From contig JADFLK010000090.1 in NCBI GenBank assembly GCA_022564455.1, positions 1 to 7,964 of the forward strand: a stretch of DNA of 7,964 nucleotides. The letters run 5' to 3'. Below are positions 1 to 6,339 of this stretch, piece after piece (the first letter of the stretch is position 1; every line of letters starts with the position of its first letter). The position numbers were made by a program, and so were the translations under genes. The notes under the pieces were generated by a model. It was not told where the DNA came from. It ran no database searches and saw only the letters and a program-made list of their open reading frames with translations. Source of the DNA: Bacteroidota bacterium (GTDB taxonomy: Bacteria; Bacteroidota; Rhodothermia; Rhodothermales; Rubricoccaceae).

Positions 1-250
1 GGCGTAATGCGAAACGCTGTGCCGCCAGGAGGTCCTTCTCCACGTAGGGCCATTGCGGAAGATCCTGCCAGATGGGCGCGAAGTGGTCCTTGGGGGGGGA
101 GTGCGCAGTGAGGACCAGCACCTTCTGGGGCCGCGAGAAGGCGACGTAGTGCAGGCGCATCCGGTCGAAGAGCGTGATTCGGCTTTCCGGTTCAAAGGGT
201 GGGCGGTGGTAGAAGGGCCCGAGGTCGCGGTGATGTGGCAGGGCTGACCG
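1..250 (-). pseudogene. C-terminal fragment of a UvrD/PcrA-like superfamily 1 helicase
   Basis: The minus strand is open from about 274 down to the left edge. It encodes about 80 residues that include RMRLHYVAFSRPQKVLVLTA (about 100-160). This resembles helicase motif VI of UvrD/PcrA/RecB-type ATPases (family form RRLFYVALTRAxxxLxLT), where the Arg of the SR/TR pair contacts ATP. The residues after it, with HFAPIWQDLPQWPYVEKDLLAAQRF, look like a genuine protein tail continuing past the window edge. There is a TAA at 275-277 in frame, and the first in-frame ATG (158-160) lies inside the motif, so helicase motifs I-V are absent. The gene is therefore broken on its 5' side. GC is about 65%, clearly above the neighbouring 250-547 segment. 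The family call rests on one motif and is tentative. A fusion or nuclease-helicase such as a RecB-like protein is equally possible. Confidence 0.5.
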
Positions 251-547
251 CGGCAGTGGGCAACATCGAACGGGTTATTGAAAGCGGATTCAAGGCGAGG
301 GAAGCCTGGGCTGAAATCGGGGAACACATGGACAGGCTCTCCCGGATCGTCTCACTCGAACGGCGTCACATCGTGGCGATGAAATATCTGATGACGGTCG
401 AAGATGTGGGGGTGCTATTCACTCAGATCACTCAAATCATTCAGGTCAACATGAGGGACGAAGGTGAGCGAAGAACAACGGTACGAGAACTTAGGGGACT
501 TTTATCTGAATCGAATGATCGGTCAACTGGACCCGGATCTGGATCAG
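251..547 (+). other. Foreign-looking segment with truncated plus-strand reading frames
   Basis: This stretch belongs neither to the receptor gene on its right nor to the helicase fragment on its left; both homologies stop at its borders. Its GC is about 52%, against about 65% for 1-240. On the plus strand one frame (from about 238) reads as a helical, charged protein with segments such as GNIERVIESGFKAREAWAEI and VEDVGVLFTQITQIIQVNM, which looks like a real protein C-terminal half. A second frame starts at a GTG (464) with MSEEQRYENLGDFYLNRMIG and also looks protein-like. The two frames overlap by more than 80 nt, so at least one is probably a shadow. Both run without a stop into the antisense of the receptor gene, so neither is complete. 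I do not recognise a family. Small phage or plasmid accessory proteins sometimes have this helical character, but nothing here proves that origin. Confidence 0.35.
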
Positions 548-2491
548 ACGGAACTTCAGAAGATCTACCGCGGATACGTTCCAGAAGTCGAAGTTCGTCA
601 GGTTGATCGCGACGGACGCTTTCGGATACGTGTAGTATTTGTCCACATCGCCGTTAAGCGAAGAGCGCTCAGTACGCACACCCACCGTGCCGATAATTCG
701 GCTGGCCCAGTTTATTTCCTCCTGGGCGAAGAGAGCACGATCATCCTGGAAGAGCTGGAACTGATCGGTCTGAAGCGAGGCCGCCTGGTCCACATTCGTT
801 TGTCCGGATAAAAGCCCAGAAGCCACGGTCGTGTTCCGGTCCAGATCCTGGCTGAAATAGGTGAAGCCACCCTGTGTGCTGAAGAACAGGTTGCTGTTCG
901 GCAAGTTGAGCGAGTGGACGAACAAGCCGCGCAGGTTCGTATTCAAGTTGGTCGTCCGACCCTGGATGGTCTGGCCAGGCAGATCCTGGCCCTGATAGAA
1001 CTGGAGCCCGCGCGGAAACACAGAGGACTGGTCGAGGCCAAAATAATCCAGCCCGCCCTCACCGATCACCTGAAGAGTTTGGTTGTCTCGCTGGAGGAGG
1101 TTGTACGTAAATCGCGTCGAACCGATAAAGCGGTTCGTCGTCTCGTCGATGTCGGCAAGATCTCTGACCTGAAGCGGATTCGAGGGATTGAACGGGTGGT
1201 CCGGGTAGACGCCGTTCGCATCCGGCCTCAGGTCAACGAAGCCGGGCGTCGCGGCGAGAGAGACGCCAAACGTCGTGCCGGTGTTGTCGTTGCCGGTTAA
1301 GCCGCGACGAGCGATCGAGTGAATGTAGTTCGTACTCACGTCCACGCTCGCTCGGTTTGAGAAGCGATGCGATATGTTGACACGGCCCGACTGCTTCTGA
1401 TAGCCTGTCCGTTCTACGATTCCTTCGTCGTCCTTGATCACACCAGAGACGTAAAAGGTCGTGCTCTCGTTGCCCCCTGCCGCGCTGATCCTCGTCGTCG
1501 AAAGGCGGCCGACATGACCGTAAAGTTCGTCCTCATAGTCAATAACCCGGCCACCTGCCTGATTAAAAAGTGCGAGTCCAGTCTCACCAAACTGCTCTTC
1601 GGCCGTTGCAGCCGTAAACTGGCGCACTCCCAACCGGTTGGAGATCGTGGCAAAGCCGAGTGACTGCGCCACGTTGAACTCAACACCCGTGCCCGCGCGG
1701 CCCCTCTTCGTCGTGATGATGACGACGCCGTTGGATGCGCGTGCGCCATAGATGGCGGCGGCGCTCGGCCCCTTTAGGATCTCGATGGTTTCAATGTCAT
1801 CGGGCGTCAGATCGGCCAAGCGGTTTACGGGCTGGTCCTGCTGAGCCGAGCTTCCCGCCGCCGCCGCTGCGGTAACCGCATTGACACCACTTTGAATCGC
1901 GGCGTTCGAGATGATCACGCCATCCAGAATAAAGAGAGGCTGGGCGCTGCCGTTAATCGTGGTGATGCCACGGAGTCTGATGCTGAGACCTCCACCCGGC
2001 GCGCCGGAGTACGACGTGACGACGGCGCCTGTGATCTTACCATTTAGCGCACCATCCAGCGTTTGGTTAGTCGAAATGCCTGCAAACTCACGCGCCGAGA
2101 TCGTTTCGACCGAGTTCGCCAGATTCGAACGGGCTATTGACGAAGCCAAGCCGGAGACTACGACCTCATCGAGGCCAAGGATGTCCTCCCGGAGTTGTAC
2201 GTCGAGCGTGGTGGCGCCGGGCGACACGTCGATCTCACGTGTCCTGTAACCTACGAACGAGAAGACCAACGTTCCGGCACCGGCTGGAAGAGAAATGGTA
2301 TAGACACCGTCCAGGTTGGTCGTCGCACCGACCGTTGTATTTTGCGCAAGCACGTTAACACCGGGGAGCGTTTCCCCGGAGGCGGCGTCAGTAACAGTGC
2401 CGCTTACAGTAGTCTGAGCCGACACGGTACTCGCAAGTAAAATGAGCAGAGCCAGCATAGCGCCAACACTGCCGCAGTAGACGTTTTTCAT
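491..2491 (-). CDS. SusC/RagA-family TonB-dependent outer membrane receptor, 3'-truncated (probable pseudogene)
   Basis: SusC/RagA proteins are outer-membrane barrels that take up glycans, peptides or other ligands with a SusD lipoprotein lid and TonB energy. From ATG 2491 the frame encodes 666 residues. A TTG two codons upstream (2497) is a weaker alternative start; neither has a Shine-Dalgarno. Residues 1-25 are a Sec signal peptide ending STVSA before Q. A carboxypeptidase-regulatory-like domain follows (about 27-105, with SGTVTDAASGETLPGVNV and FVGYRTREI). Then come a DEVVVSG segment and the plug (about 108-268, with LNGKITGAVV, IRLRGI, FILDGV, IEILKGPSAAAIYGARASNG). Barrel strands continue to YPKASVAINLTNFDFWNVSAVDLLKFR. 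Here, near residue 648 (position 548), where family members continue with an AYGxSG-type strand, the frame turns into 18 unrelated residues and a stop. Family members are about 950-1100 residues, so the last third of the barrel is missing. No susD lies in the window. It is probably non-functional, or a misassembly. Confidence 0.85.
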   Translation of the reverse strand: MKNVYCGSVGAMLALLILLASTVSAQTTVSGTVTDAASGETLPGVNVLAQNTTVGATTNLDGVYTISLPAGAGTLVFSFVGYRTREIDVSPGATTLDVQLREDILGLDEVVVSGLASSIARSNLANSVETISAREFAGISTNQTLDGALNGKITGAVVTSYSGAPGGGLSIRLRGITTINGSAQPLFILDGVIISNAAIQSGVNAVTAAAAAGSSAQQDQPVNRLADLTPDDIETIEILKGPSAAAIYGARASNGVVIITTKRGRAGTGVEFNVAQSLGFATISNRLGVRQFTAATAEEQFGETGLALFNQAGGRVIDYEDELYGHVGRLSTTRISAAGGNESTTFYVSGVIKDDEGIVERTGYQKQSGRVNISHRFSNRASVDVSTNYIHSIARRGLTGNDNTGTTFGVSLAATPGFVDLRPDANGVYPDHPFNPSNPLQVRDLADIDETTNRFIGSTRFTYNLLQRDNQTLQVIGEGGLDYFGLDQSSVFPRGLQFYQGQDLPGQTIQGRTTNLNTNLRGLFVHSLNLPNSNLFFSTQGGFTYFSQDLDRNTTVASGLLSGQTNVDQAASLQTDQFQLFQDDRALFAQEEINWASRIIGTVGVRTERSSLNGDVDKYYTYPKASVAINLTNFDFWNVSAVDLLKFRLIQIRVQLTDHSIQIKVP

Positions 2492-2540
2492 CTGCAAGGG
2501 AGCATGGTGGTAACCGAAATTGACAACCAGACGGCTGTTT

Positions 2541-2606
2541 GAACATTCTAATATAGACCACGCCGCTTTGTCTCACAATGAGAAAACAAACCCGAACATT
2601 CCTAAT
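2541..2606 (-). repeat. Direct repeat pair flanking the receptor promoter (possible operator)
   Basis: On the minus strand ATTAGGAATGTTC (2606-2594) and ATTAGAATGTTC (2552-2541) differ by one inserted G. Their starts lie 54 nt apart, about five helical turns. The upstream copy sits before the -35, and the downstream copy overlaps the end of the -10 and the predicted transcription start. This layout would suit a looping or blocking regulator. That role is inferred from position only. Confidence 0.35.
2550..2578 (-). promoter_or_regulatory. Predicted sigma70-like promoter of the SusC-type receptor gene
   Basis: Minus-strand TTGTGA (2578-2573, 4 of 6 to TTGACA), a 17-nt spacer and TATATT (2555-2550, 5 of 6 to TATAAT) form a well-spaced promoter. 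The predicted start near 2543 gives a leader of about 50 nt before ATG 2491. I did not find the TAnnTTTG -7 element typical of many Bacteroidota promoters here. It lies just downstream of the hairpin that probably ends the ftsZ transcript. Confidence 0.5.
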
Positions 2607-2635
2607 TGCACTATCACCGGTCTCGAACAAAGCAC

Positions 2636-2670
2636 GAGGCCCTGCCGCGGCAGAACAGCGGCAGGGCCTC
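2636..2670 (-). terminator. Strong hairpin, likely ftsZ-operon terminator
   Basis: A perfect 13-bp inverted repeat pairs GAGGCCCTGCCGC (2636-2648) with its complement (2658-2670) around a 9-nt loop. On the minus strand it is followed by GTGCTTTGTTC, a weak U-rich tail, so termination of the ftsZ message is likely but not textbook. It separates the division genes from the receptor promoter 58 nt downstream. Confidence 0.6.
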
Positions 2671-2672
2671 TT

Positions 2673-2695
2673 GGACAACCCTGGCGGAGTTGTCC
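2673..2695. repeat. Small perfect hairpin
   Basis: GGACAAC (2673-2679) and GTTGTCC (2689-2695) form a perfect 7-bp stem with a 9-nt loop, two bases away from the terminator hairpin. It has no T-tract on either strand. It may assist termination or protect the 3' end of the ftsZ message; no function can be assigned. Confidence 0.5.
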
Positions 2696-2724
2696 GGGGG
2701 GATCCTTGGACGTTGTTGGGGACA

Positions 2725-2780
2725 GTGTAGCCCCGCATGGTGACAGAGCGTGTCACCCCGCCATGCGGCGGGGCTTACAC
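2725..2780. repeat. Long bulged inverted repeat after ftsZ, REP-like
   Basis: All 21 bases of the left arm (2725-2745) can pair with the right arm (2751-2780) around a 5-base loop. The blocks are GTGTA with TACAC, GCCCCGC with GCGGGGC, ATGG with CCAT, and TGACA with TGTCA. The right arm carries unpaired bulges of 1, 3 and 5 nt between them. It can also fold alone as CCCCGCC/GGCGGGG with loop ATGC (2756-2773). It starts 18 nt after the ftsZ stop and has no T-tract. It could protect the mRNA 3' end, contribute to termination, or be one copy of a dispersed REP-type element. Confidence 0.55.
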
Positions 2781-2797
2781 AATCGGTGCGATCCCTT

Positions 2798-4102
2798 TCA
2801 ATCCATCATCTTCCGCAAAAAAGCAGGTATGTCGGTATCCTCCTTGCGGATACGCTCCTCGCCGTCCTGCATGAACTCGCCGCGGAGATGCAGGACGTTG
2901 GCGGGACGTGGCTCCTCTTCTGTGGCACCCACTGCAGCGCCCTCAACCGAGCGAGTCTCTTCGATCACCCGCACGCTGCTCGAGTCTACCGCCACGGGAG
3001 GCCGGCGCTCGAAGGCGGGGGTGTCGAGGTTCTTGAGCGAATCCTCGCCCTTGTAATCTACCCGCGAAGGGATGTTTTCAAGCGTGGCGTGTTTGCGGAA
3101 CCCATCGCCTGACGACCTTACGTCCGCAACCCGGTCGAAGCCGGTAGCAATGACGGTTACGCGGATTTCCTCGTCCATCGTCGGGTCGATAACGGTACCG
3201 AAGATCACCTCGGCGTCCTCACCGGCCTCCTGCTGGATGACGTGTGTGGCCTGCGTTGCCTCCCGAATCCCGAGGCTGGGCCCGGCAGTAATGTTTACGA
3301 GCAGATTACGAGCACCCTTGATCGAAACGCCGCCCAGCAGTGGACTGGAGATGGCCTCCTGGGCGGCCGTCTCGGAACGCTTGTCACCGGTGGCAGTAGC
3401 CGATCCCATCAGAGCTGTGCCCCCGTCGACCATCGTCGTTCGCACGTCGGCGAAGTCGAGATTGATGAGGCCGTGTACCGTAATCAGGTCAGATATGCCA
3501 CGCGTGGCGTTGTAGAGCACGTCGTCTGCGAGGAGGAAGGCCTCCATTACCGTCGTGTCGTCGTCCGCAATATCGAGCAGGCGCTCGTTGGGGATGACGA
3601 TGAGGGTATCGACAGAATCACGCAAATGGTCGACACCCTGCTCGGCGGTGCGAAGCCGTTTGCGCCCCTCGCAATCGAACGGCATGGTAACGACAGCAAC
3701 GGTTAGGATACCCATCTTCCTCGCCAACTCGGCAACGATAGGTGCGGCGCCAGTGCCGGTGCCTCCACCCATGCCGGCCGTGATGAAAACCATATCGCTA
3801 CCTTCGAGGGCAGCCTCGATCTCGCGATGGTTTTCCATGGCGGCATCGGCGCCCACGGATGGGCGCGCGCCGGCGCCGAGGCCCTTGGTCAGATCGCGGC
3901 CAATCTGGATCTTGATGGGAGAGTCGTTGACCTGCAACGCCTGCGAATCGGTATTCACGGCGACGAACTCGACGCCCTCAATGCCTTTTGCAAGCATGTT
4001 GTTGATGGCATTGCCGCCCCCTCCACCCACGCCTACAACGAGGATGGTGGCTGACTCCTGGGCAGCATCGTCAAATGAAAAGAGGTTGGTGAAGTCTTTC
4101 AT
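2798..4102 (-). CDS. ftsZ: Cell division protein FtsZ
   Basis: FtsZ is the tubulin-like GTPase that polymerises into the midcell ring and recruits the divisome. The 434-residue product shows the N-terminal glycine-rich loop VVGVGGGGGNAINNM (22-36), the tubulin signature GGGTGTG (112-118), RGISDLITVHGLINLDF leading into the T7 synergy loop NLDFADV (214-220, Asp216 and Asp219 in place for GTP hydrolysis across subunits), and the second domain to about residue 325. A variable acidic linker (about 335-420) leads to the conserved tail peptide DTDIPAFLRK (422-431) that binds FtsA. The chosen ATG (4102) follows a weak GAGAAAG and gives the usual short lead before the first strand. An upstream in-frame TTG (4159) would add 19 residues and is less likely. 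It is the last gene of the cluster. The 140-nt gap after ftsA may hold its own promoter, but I found no convincing one. Confidence 0.97.
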   Translation of the reverse strand: MKDFTNLFSFDDAAQESATILVVGVGGGGGNAINNMLAKGIEGVEFVAVNTDSQALQVNDSPIKIQIGRDLTKGLGAGARPSVGADAAMENHREIEAALEGSDMVFITAGMGGGTGTGAAPIVAELARKMGILTVAVVTMPFDCEGRKRLRTAEQGVDHLRDSVDTLIVIPNERLLDIADDDTTVMEAFLLADDVLYNATRGISDLITVHGLINLDFADVRTTMVDGGTALMGSATATGDKRSETAAQEAISSPLLGGVSIKGARNLLVNITAGPSLGIREATQATHVIQQEAGEDAEVIFGTVIDPTMDEEIRVTVIATGFDRVADVRSSGDGFRKHATLENIPSRVDYKGEDSLKNLDTPAFERRPPVAVDSSSVRVIEETRSVEGAAVGATEEEPRPANVLHLRGEFMQDGEERIRKEDTDIPAFLRKMMD

Positions 4103-4242
4103 GGGCTTTCTCGTTTCAGGTGGTTTCGCCAGGGATGTGAGCGTGTTGATCCGGGACAACGCAGCCCTTTGAGGTCGTTTGGAAACGGCTCGATGTTCGG
4201 GCTGCAGAGTTCACGGAATGTGAGAAGTGAAGGATGCGTGGT

Positions 4243-5526
4243 TTAGAGTTCGTCGAACCAACTGCGCATGCGGCCGGTGATTTTGTTGACCAGGTTGTCC
4301 GCCGAACCGGCAAACCCGTCTCCTGCCGCACCGGCGGTCCCGAACTCGGAAGTCAGGAGCGATGCGCCTGCGCTGCCCCTCCGCAACCCGTGGAGCACAA
4401 GGCCGACACTGGTTGCAAATTGCGGGTCGGAAACCTCCTCGACGAGCCCGCCGGAAAGACCGAGCGAGCGGCCTATACGGGCTTCGAGGCCGAGGATTTC
4501 GGAGGCCAGCTCGGCGGTACCCGGGATCAGCGAGCCGCCGCCCGTAAGCACGACGCCCGTCGAAAGGTGCCGGCCGTAGCCGCTCCGCTTTATTTCGATC
4601 CCCACAATTTCGAGGATCTCCTCCATGCGAGGCTGGATGATCTGGGCAAGCGTGCTCCGGCCAATGGTTTTCTCGGGACGGCCCCCGATCCCCGGAATAG
4701 TGATTTCCTGGTCTTCCGTGACCTGGTCCACGAGAGCGGTGCCAAACTGCCGCTTGAGGCGCTCGGCCTGGTCCTGGAGGACACCGAGGCCCTTTCGGAT
4801 GTCGTCCGTAACCCTGTTCCCGGCTACAGCGATAACTGCGGTATGGCGGATCGTCTTGTCTTCAAAAACGGCGATGTCCGTCGTGCCCCCACCGATGTCG
4901 ATCAGCGCCACGCCCACTTCCTTCTCGTCCGGATGGAGCACGGCGTGCGAAGATGCGAGCGGTTCGAGGACGATGTCCGCCACCTCGTAGCCTGCTTTCT
5001 CGATGCACCGATAGACGTTCTTCGCTGCCGATACAAGACCCGTGATGATGTGGACATTTGCTTCGAGGCGAACGCCGCTCATGCCAATCGGGTCGGCGAC
5101 GCCATCCTGCCCGTCCACGATGAACTCCTGCGGGAGTACGTGGAGGATCTCACGATCGGCGGGCATGGCCACGTGGCGCGTGTCCTCCAGCAACCGGCGA
5201 ACATCACCCTGCGTGATCTCGCCGTCGCGGCCGGAAACCGTGATCACACCCCGGCTCTGGAAGCTCTGGATGTGATCGCCCGCAATGCCGACGACAACGG
5301 ACTGCGTCTCCACGCCGGCCGCATGTTCGGCCTCGCTAATTGCTCTTTTCACTGCCTCAACCGTCTTGTCGATGTTGACGACAACGCCCCGGTTGAGGCC
5401 ATCGGACTCGGCTACGCCGACACCCAGGATGTTAATGCGTTCGTGCTCGTCGGCAGAGGCCACCACGGCACATATTTTCGTGGTACCGATGTCGACGCCC
5501 ACGACGATGTTTTCGCTTTCGTTCAT
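4243..5526 (-). CDS. ftsA: Cell division protein FtsA
   Basis: FtsA is an actin-fold ATPase that tethers FtsZ to the inner face of the cytoplasmic membrane and links it to late division proteins. The 427-residue product has the phosphate-1 motif VDIGTTKI (11-18), the FtsA-specific SHS2 (1C) domain replacing actin subdomain 1B (about 85-165), the phosphate-2 motif LIDIGGGTTDIAVF (208-221), and the adenosine motif VVLTGGGSLIPG (325-336). A glycine/serine-rich linker then leads to a C-terminal amphipathic membrane helix, NKITGRMRSWFDEL (414-427). The length fits the family. The ATG at 5526 lies 27 nt after the ftsQ stop and has no Shine-Dalgarno, which is common in Bacteroidota; translation may depend on coupling to ftsQ. 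It precedes ftsZ, the standard arrangement that keeps the two partners balanced. Confidence 0.97.
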   Translation of the reverse strand: MNESENIVVGVDIGTTKICAVVASADEHERINILGVGVAESDGLNRGVVVNIDKTVEAVKRAISEAEHAAGVETQSVVVGIAGDHIQSFQSRGVITVSGRDGEITQGDVRRLLEDTRHVAMPADREILHVLPQEFIVDGQDGVADPIGMSGVRLEANVHIITGLVSAAKNVYRCIEKAGYEVADIVLEPLASSHAVLHPDEKEVGVALIDIGGGTTDIAVFEDKTIRHTAVIAVAGNRVTDDIRKGLGVLQDQAERLKRQFGTALVDQVTEDQEITIPGIGGRPEKTIGRSTLAQIIQPRMEEILEIVGIEIKRSGYGRHLSTGVVLTGGGSLIPGTAELASEILGLEARIGRSLGLSGGLVEEVSDPQFATSVGLVLHGLRRGSAGASLLTSEFGTAGAAGDGFAGSADNLVNKITGRMRSWFDEL

Positions 5527-5553
5527 GGCGGTAGGGGTTAAGGGGTGCTTGTT

Positions 5554-6339
5554 TTAGTTAGAAATGGAGGTGCTGTCTTCGCGGGTTACGATCTGCCCGT
5601 CGAAGCGGAGGTCGATAATGCGAAAGGTGAGTTCGGGGCGGGTGAGGACGGCCTGATGCCAGAAGGCGTGGAGGCGGCTCAGCTTCTCGCCGTAGTTGCC
5701 GATGCCGAGCCGCACGGAGACCGATCCGTGCCCGCCGCCGGGGCTGGTGCGCAGGACGGCGTCGCCTCCGGCGGCAAGTGTTATTTCGGAAATGAGGGCG
5801 TCCGTCTCCAGATCGGCTTCGGCGAGAGCCTGGAGCAACTCGCGCACGGACACGCTCTGGATGGGCTGCGTGGGGTGGTATTCAGGCACCCGGCCGCGAA
5901 GAAGCGGCACGTCGTAAACAGCGCCCGGAACCAGCGGCATCGCGTAGCCCTCGGCGTCGAGGTAGTGCCCAGGACGGCCATCTGCCCGAACAACGAGCAC
6001 AACCGGCTCGCGCTCCTCCACCCGAATGGAAAGCGTACCCGACGGGCGGCGGCGAATGACCGCATCACGGACCCACGGCGTCCGGCGGACACGATCCACG
6101 AGCACGTCGGATTCGATGGCGAAGAGCCCCACGGAGTCGCTGTCGAGCGCGGCATAGCGCACCACTTCGGACGAATCCGCGTGGACTGCACCCGAGACGA
6201 CCACGCGCTTCATCGGCACGCTCCGATGCCACGACCACGCCATAAACGCGATCATTACGACCGTCAGCACCATCCCACCCAGAATCATCCGGCGGAGGAT
6301 GCGGCGGCGCCTGCGCTGCTTTTTCGTCTCACGTGCCAT
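5554..6339 (-). CDS. ftsQ: Cell division protein FtsQ (POTRA-domain divisome protein)
   Basis: FtsQ is a bitopic membrane protein that connects the cytoplasmic ring proteins with FtsB/FtsL and septal wall synthesis. The 261-residue product begins with a very basic cytoplasmic tail (KKQRRRRRILRR, 6-17), followed by one membrane segment (about 18-37) and a periplasmic POTRA domain (about 41-110, from VPMKRVVVSGAVHADSSEVV through PWVRDAVIRRRPSGTLSIRVEEREPV). A FtsQ beta domain (about 120-250) contains the typical YLDAEGYAMPL turn. The sequence is divergent, as is usual for FtsQ; the assignment rests on domain order and on position between murC and ftsA. The ATG shares its A with the murC TGA (TGATG). 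A GGAGG lies 10 nt upstream inside the last murC codons and is followed by a CCTCC that could pair with it. Confidence 0.92.
   Translation of the reverse strand: MARETKKQRRRRRILRRMILGGMVLTVVMIAFMAWSWHRSVPMKRVVVSGAVHADSSEVVRYAALDSDSVGLFAIESDVLVDRVRRTPWVRDAVIRRRPSGTLSIRVEEREPVVLVVRADGRPGHYLDAEGYAMPLVPGAVYDVPLLRGRVPEYHPTQPIQSVSVRELLQALAEADLETDALISEITLAAGGDAVLRTSPGGGHGSVSVRLGIGNYGEKLSRLHAFWHQAVLTRPELTFRIIDLRFDGQIVTREDSTSISN

Noticed and set aside
2498..2756. Minus-strand open frame running upstream of the receptor start into the hairpin region
   Set aside because: It covers the promoter and inverted repeats, is rich in Cys/Arg/Ser without domain character, and its start lies inside a hairpin.
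4103..4159. Longer FtsZ starting at TTG 4159 (19 extra residues)
   Set aside because: The extension is not FtsZ-like, uses a rare start, and the ATG at 4102 has a weak ribosome site and gives the usual N-terminus.
4176..4187. Small inverted repeat CGTTTGGAAACG in the ftsA-ftsZ gap as a regulator site
   Set aside because: It is only 5 bp per arm with a 2-nt gap, has no companion promoter, and is easily expected by chance.
4234..5541. Long plus-strand open frame of 435 codons across the ftsA region
   Set aside because: It is the antisense shadow of ftsA. The minus-strand frame has all actin-fold motifs, while the plus frame shows no recognisable domain and a biased composition typical of GC-rich antisense frames.
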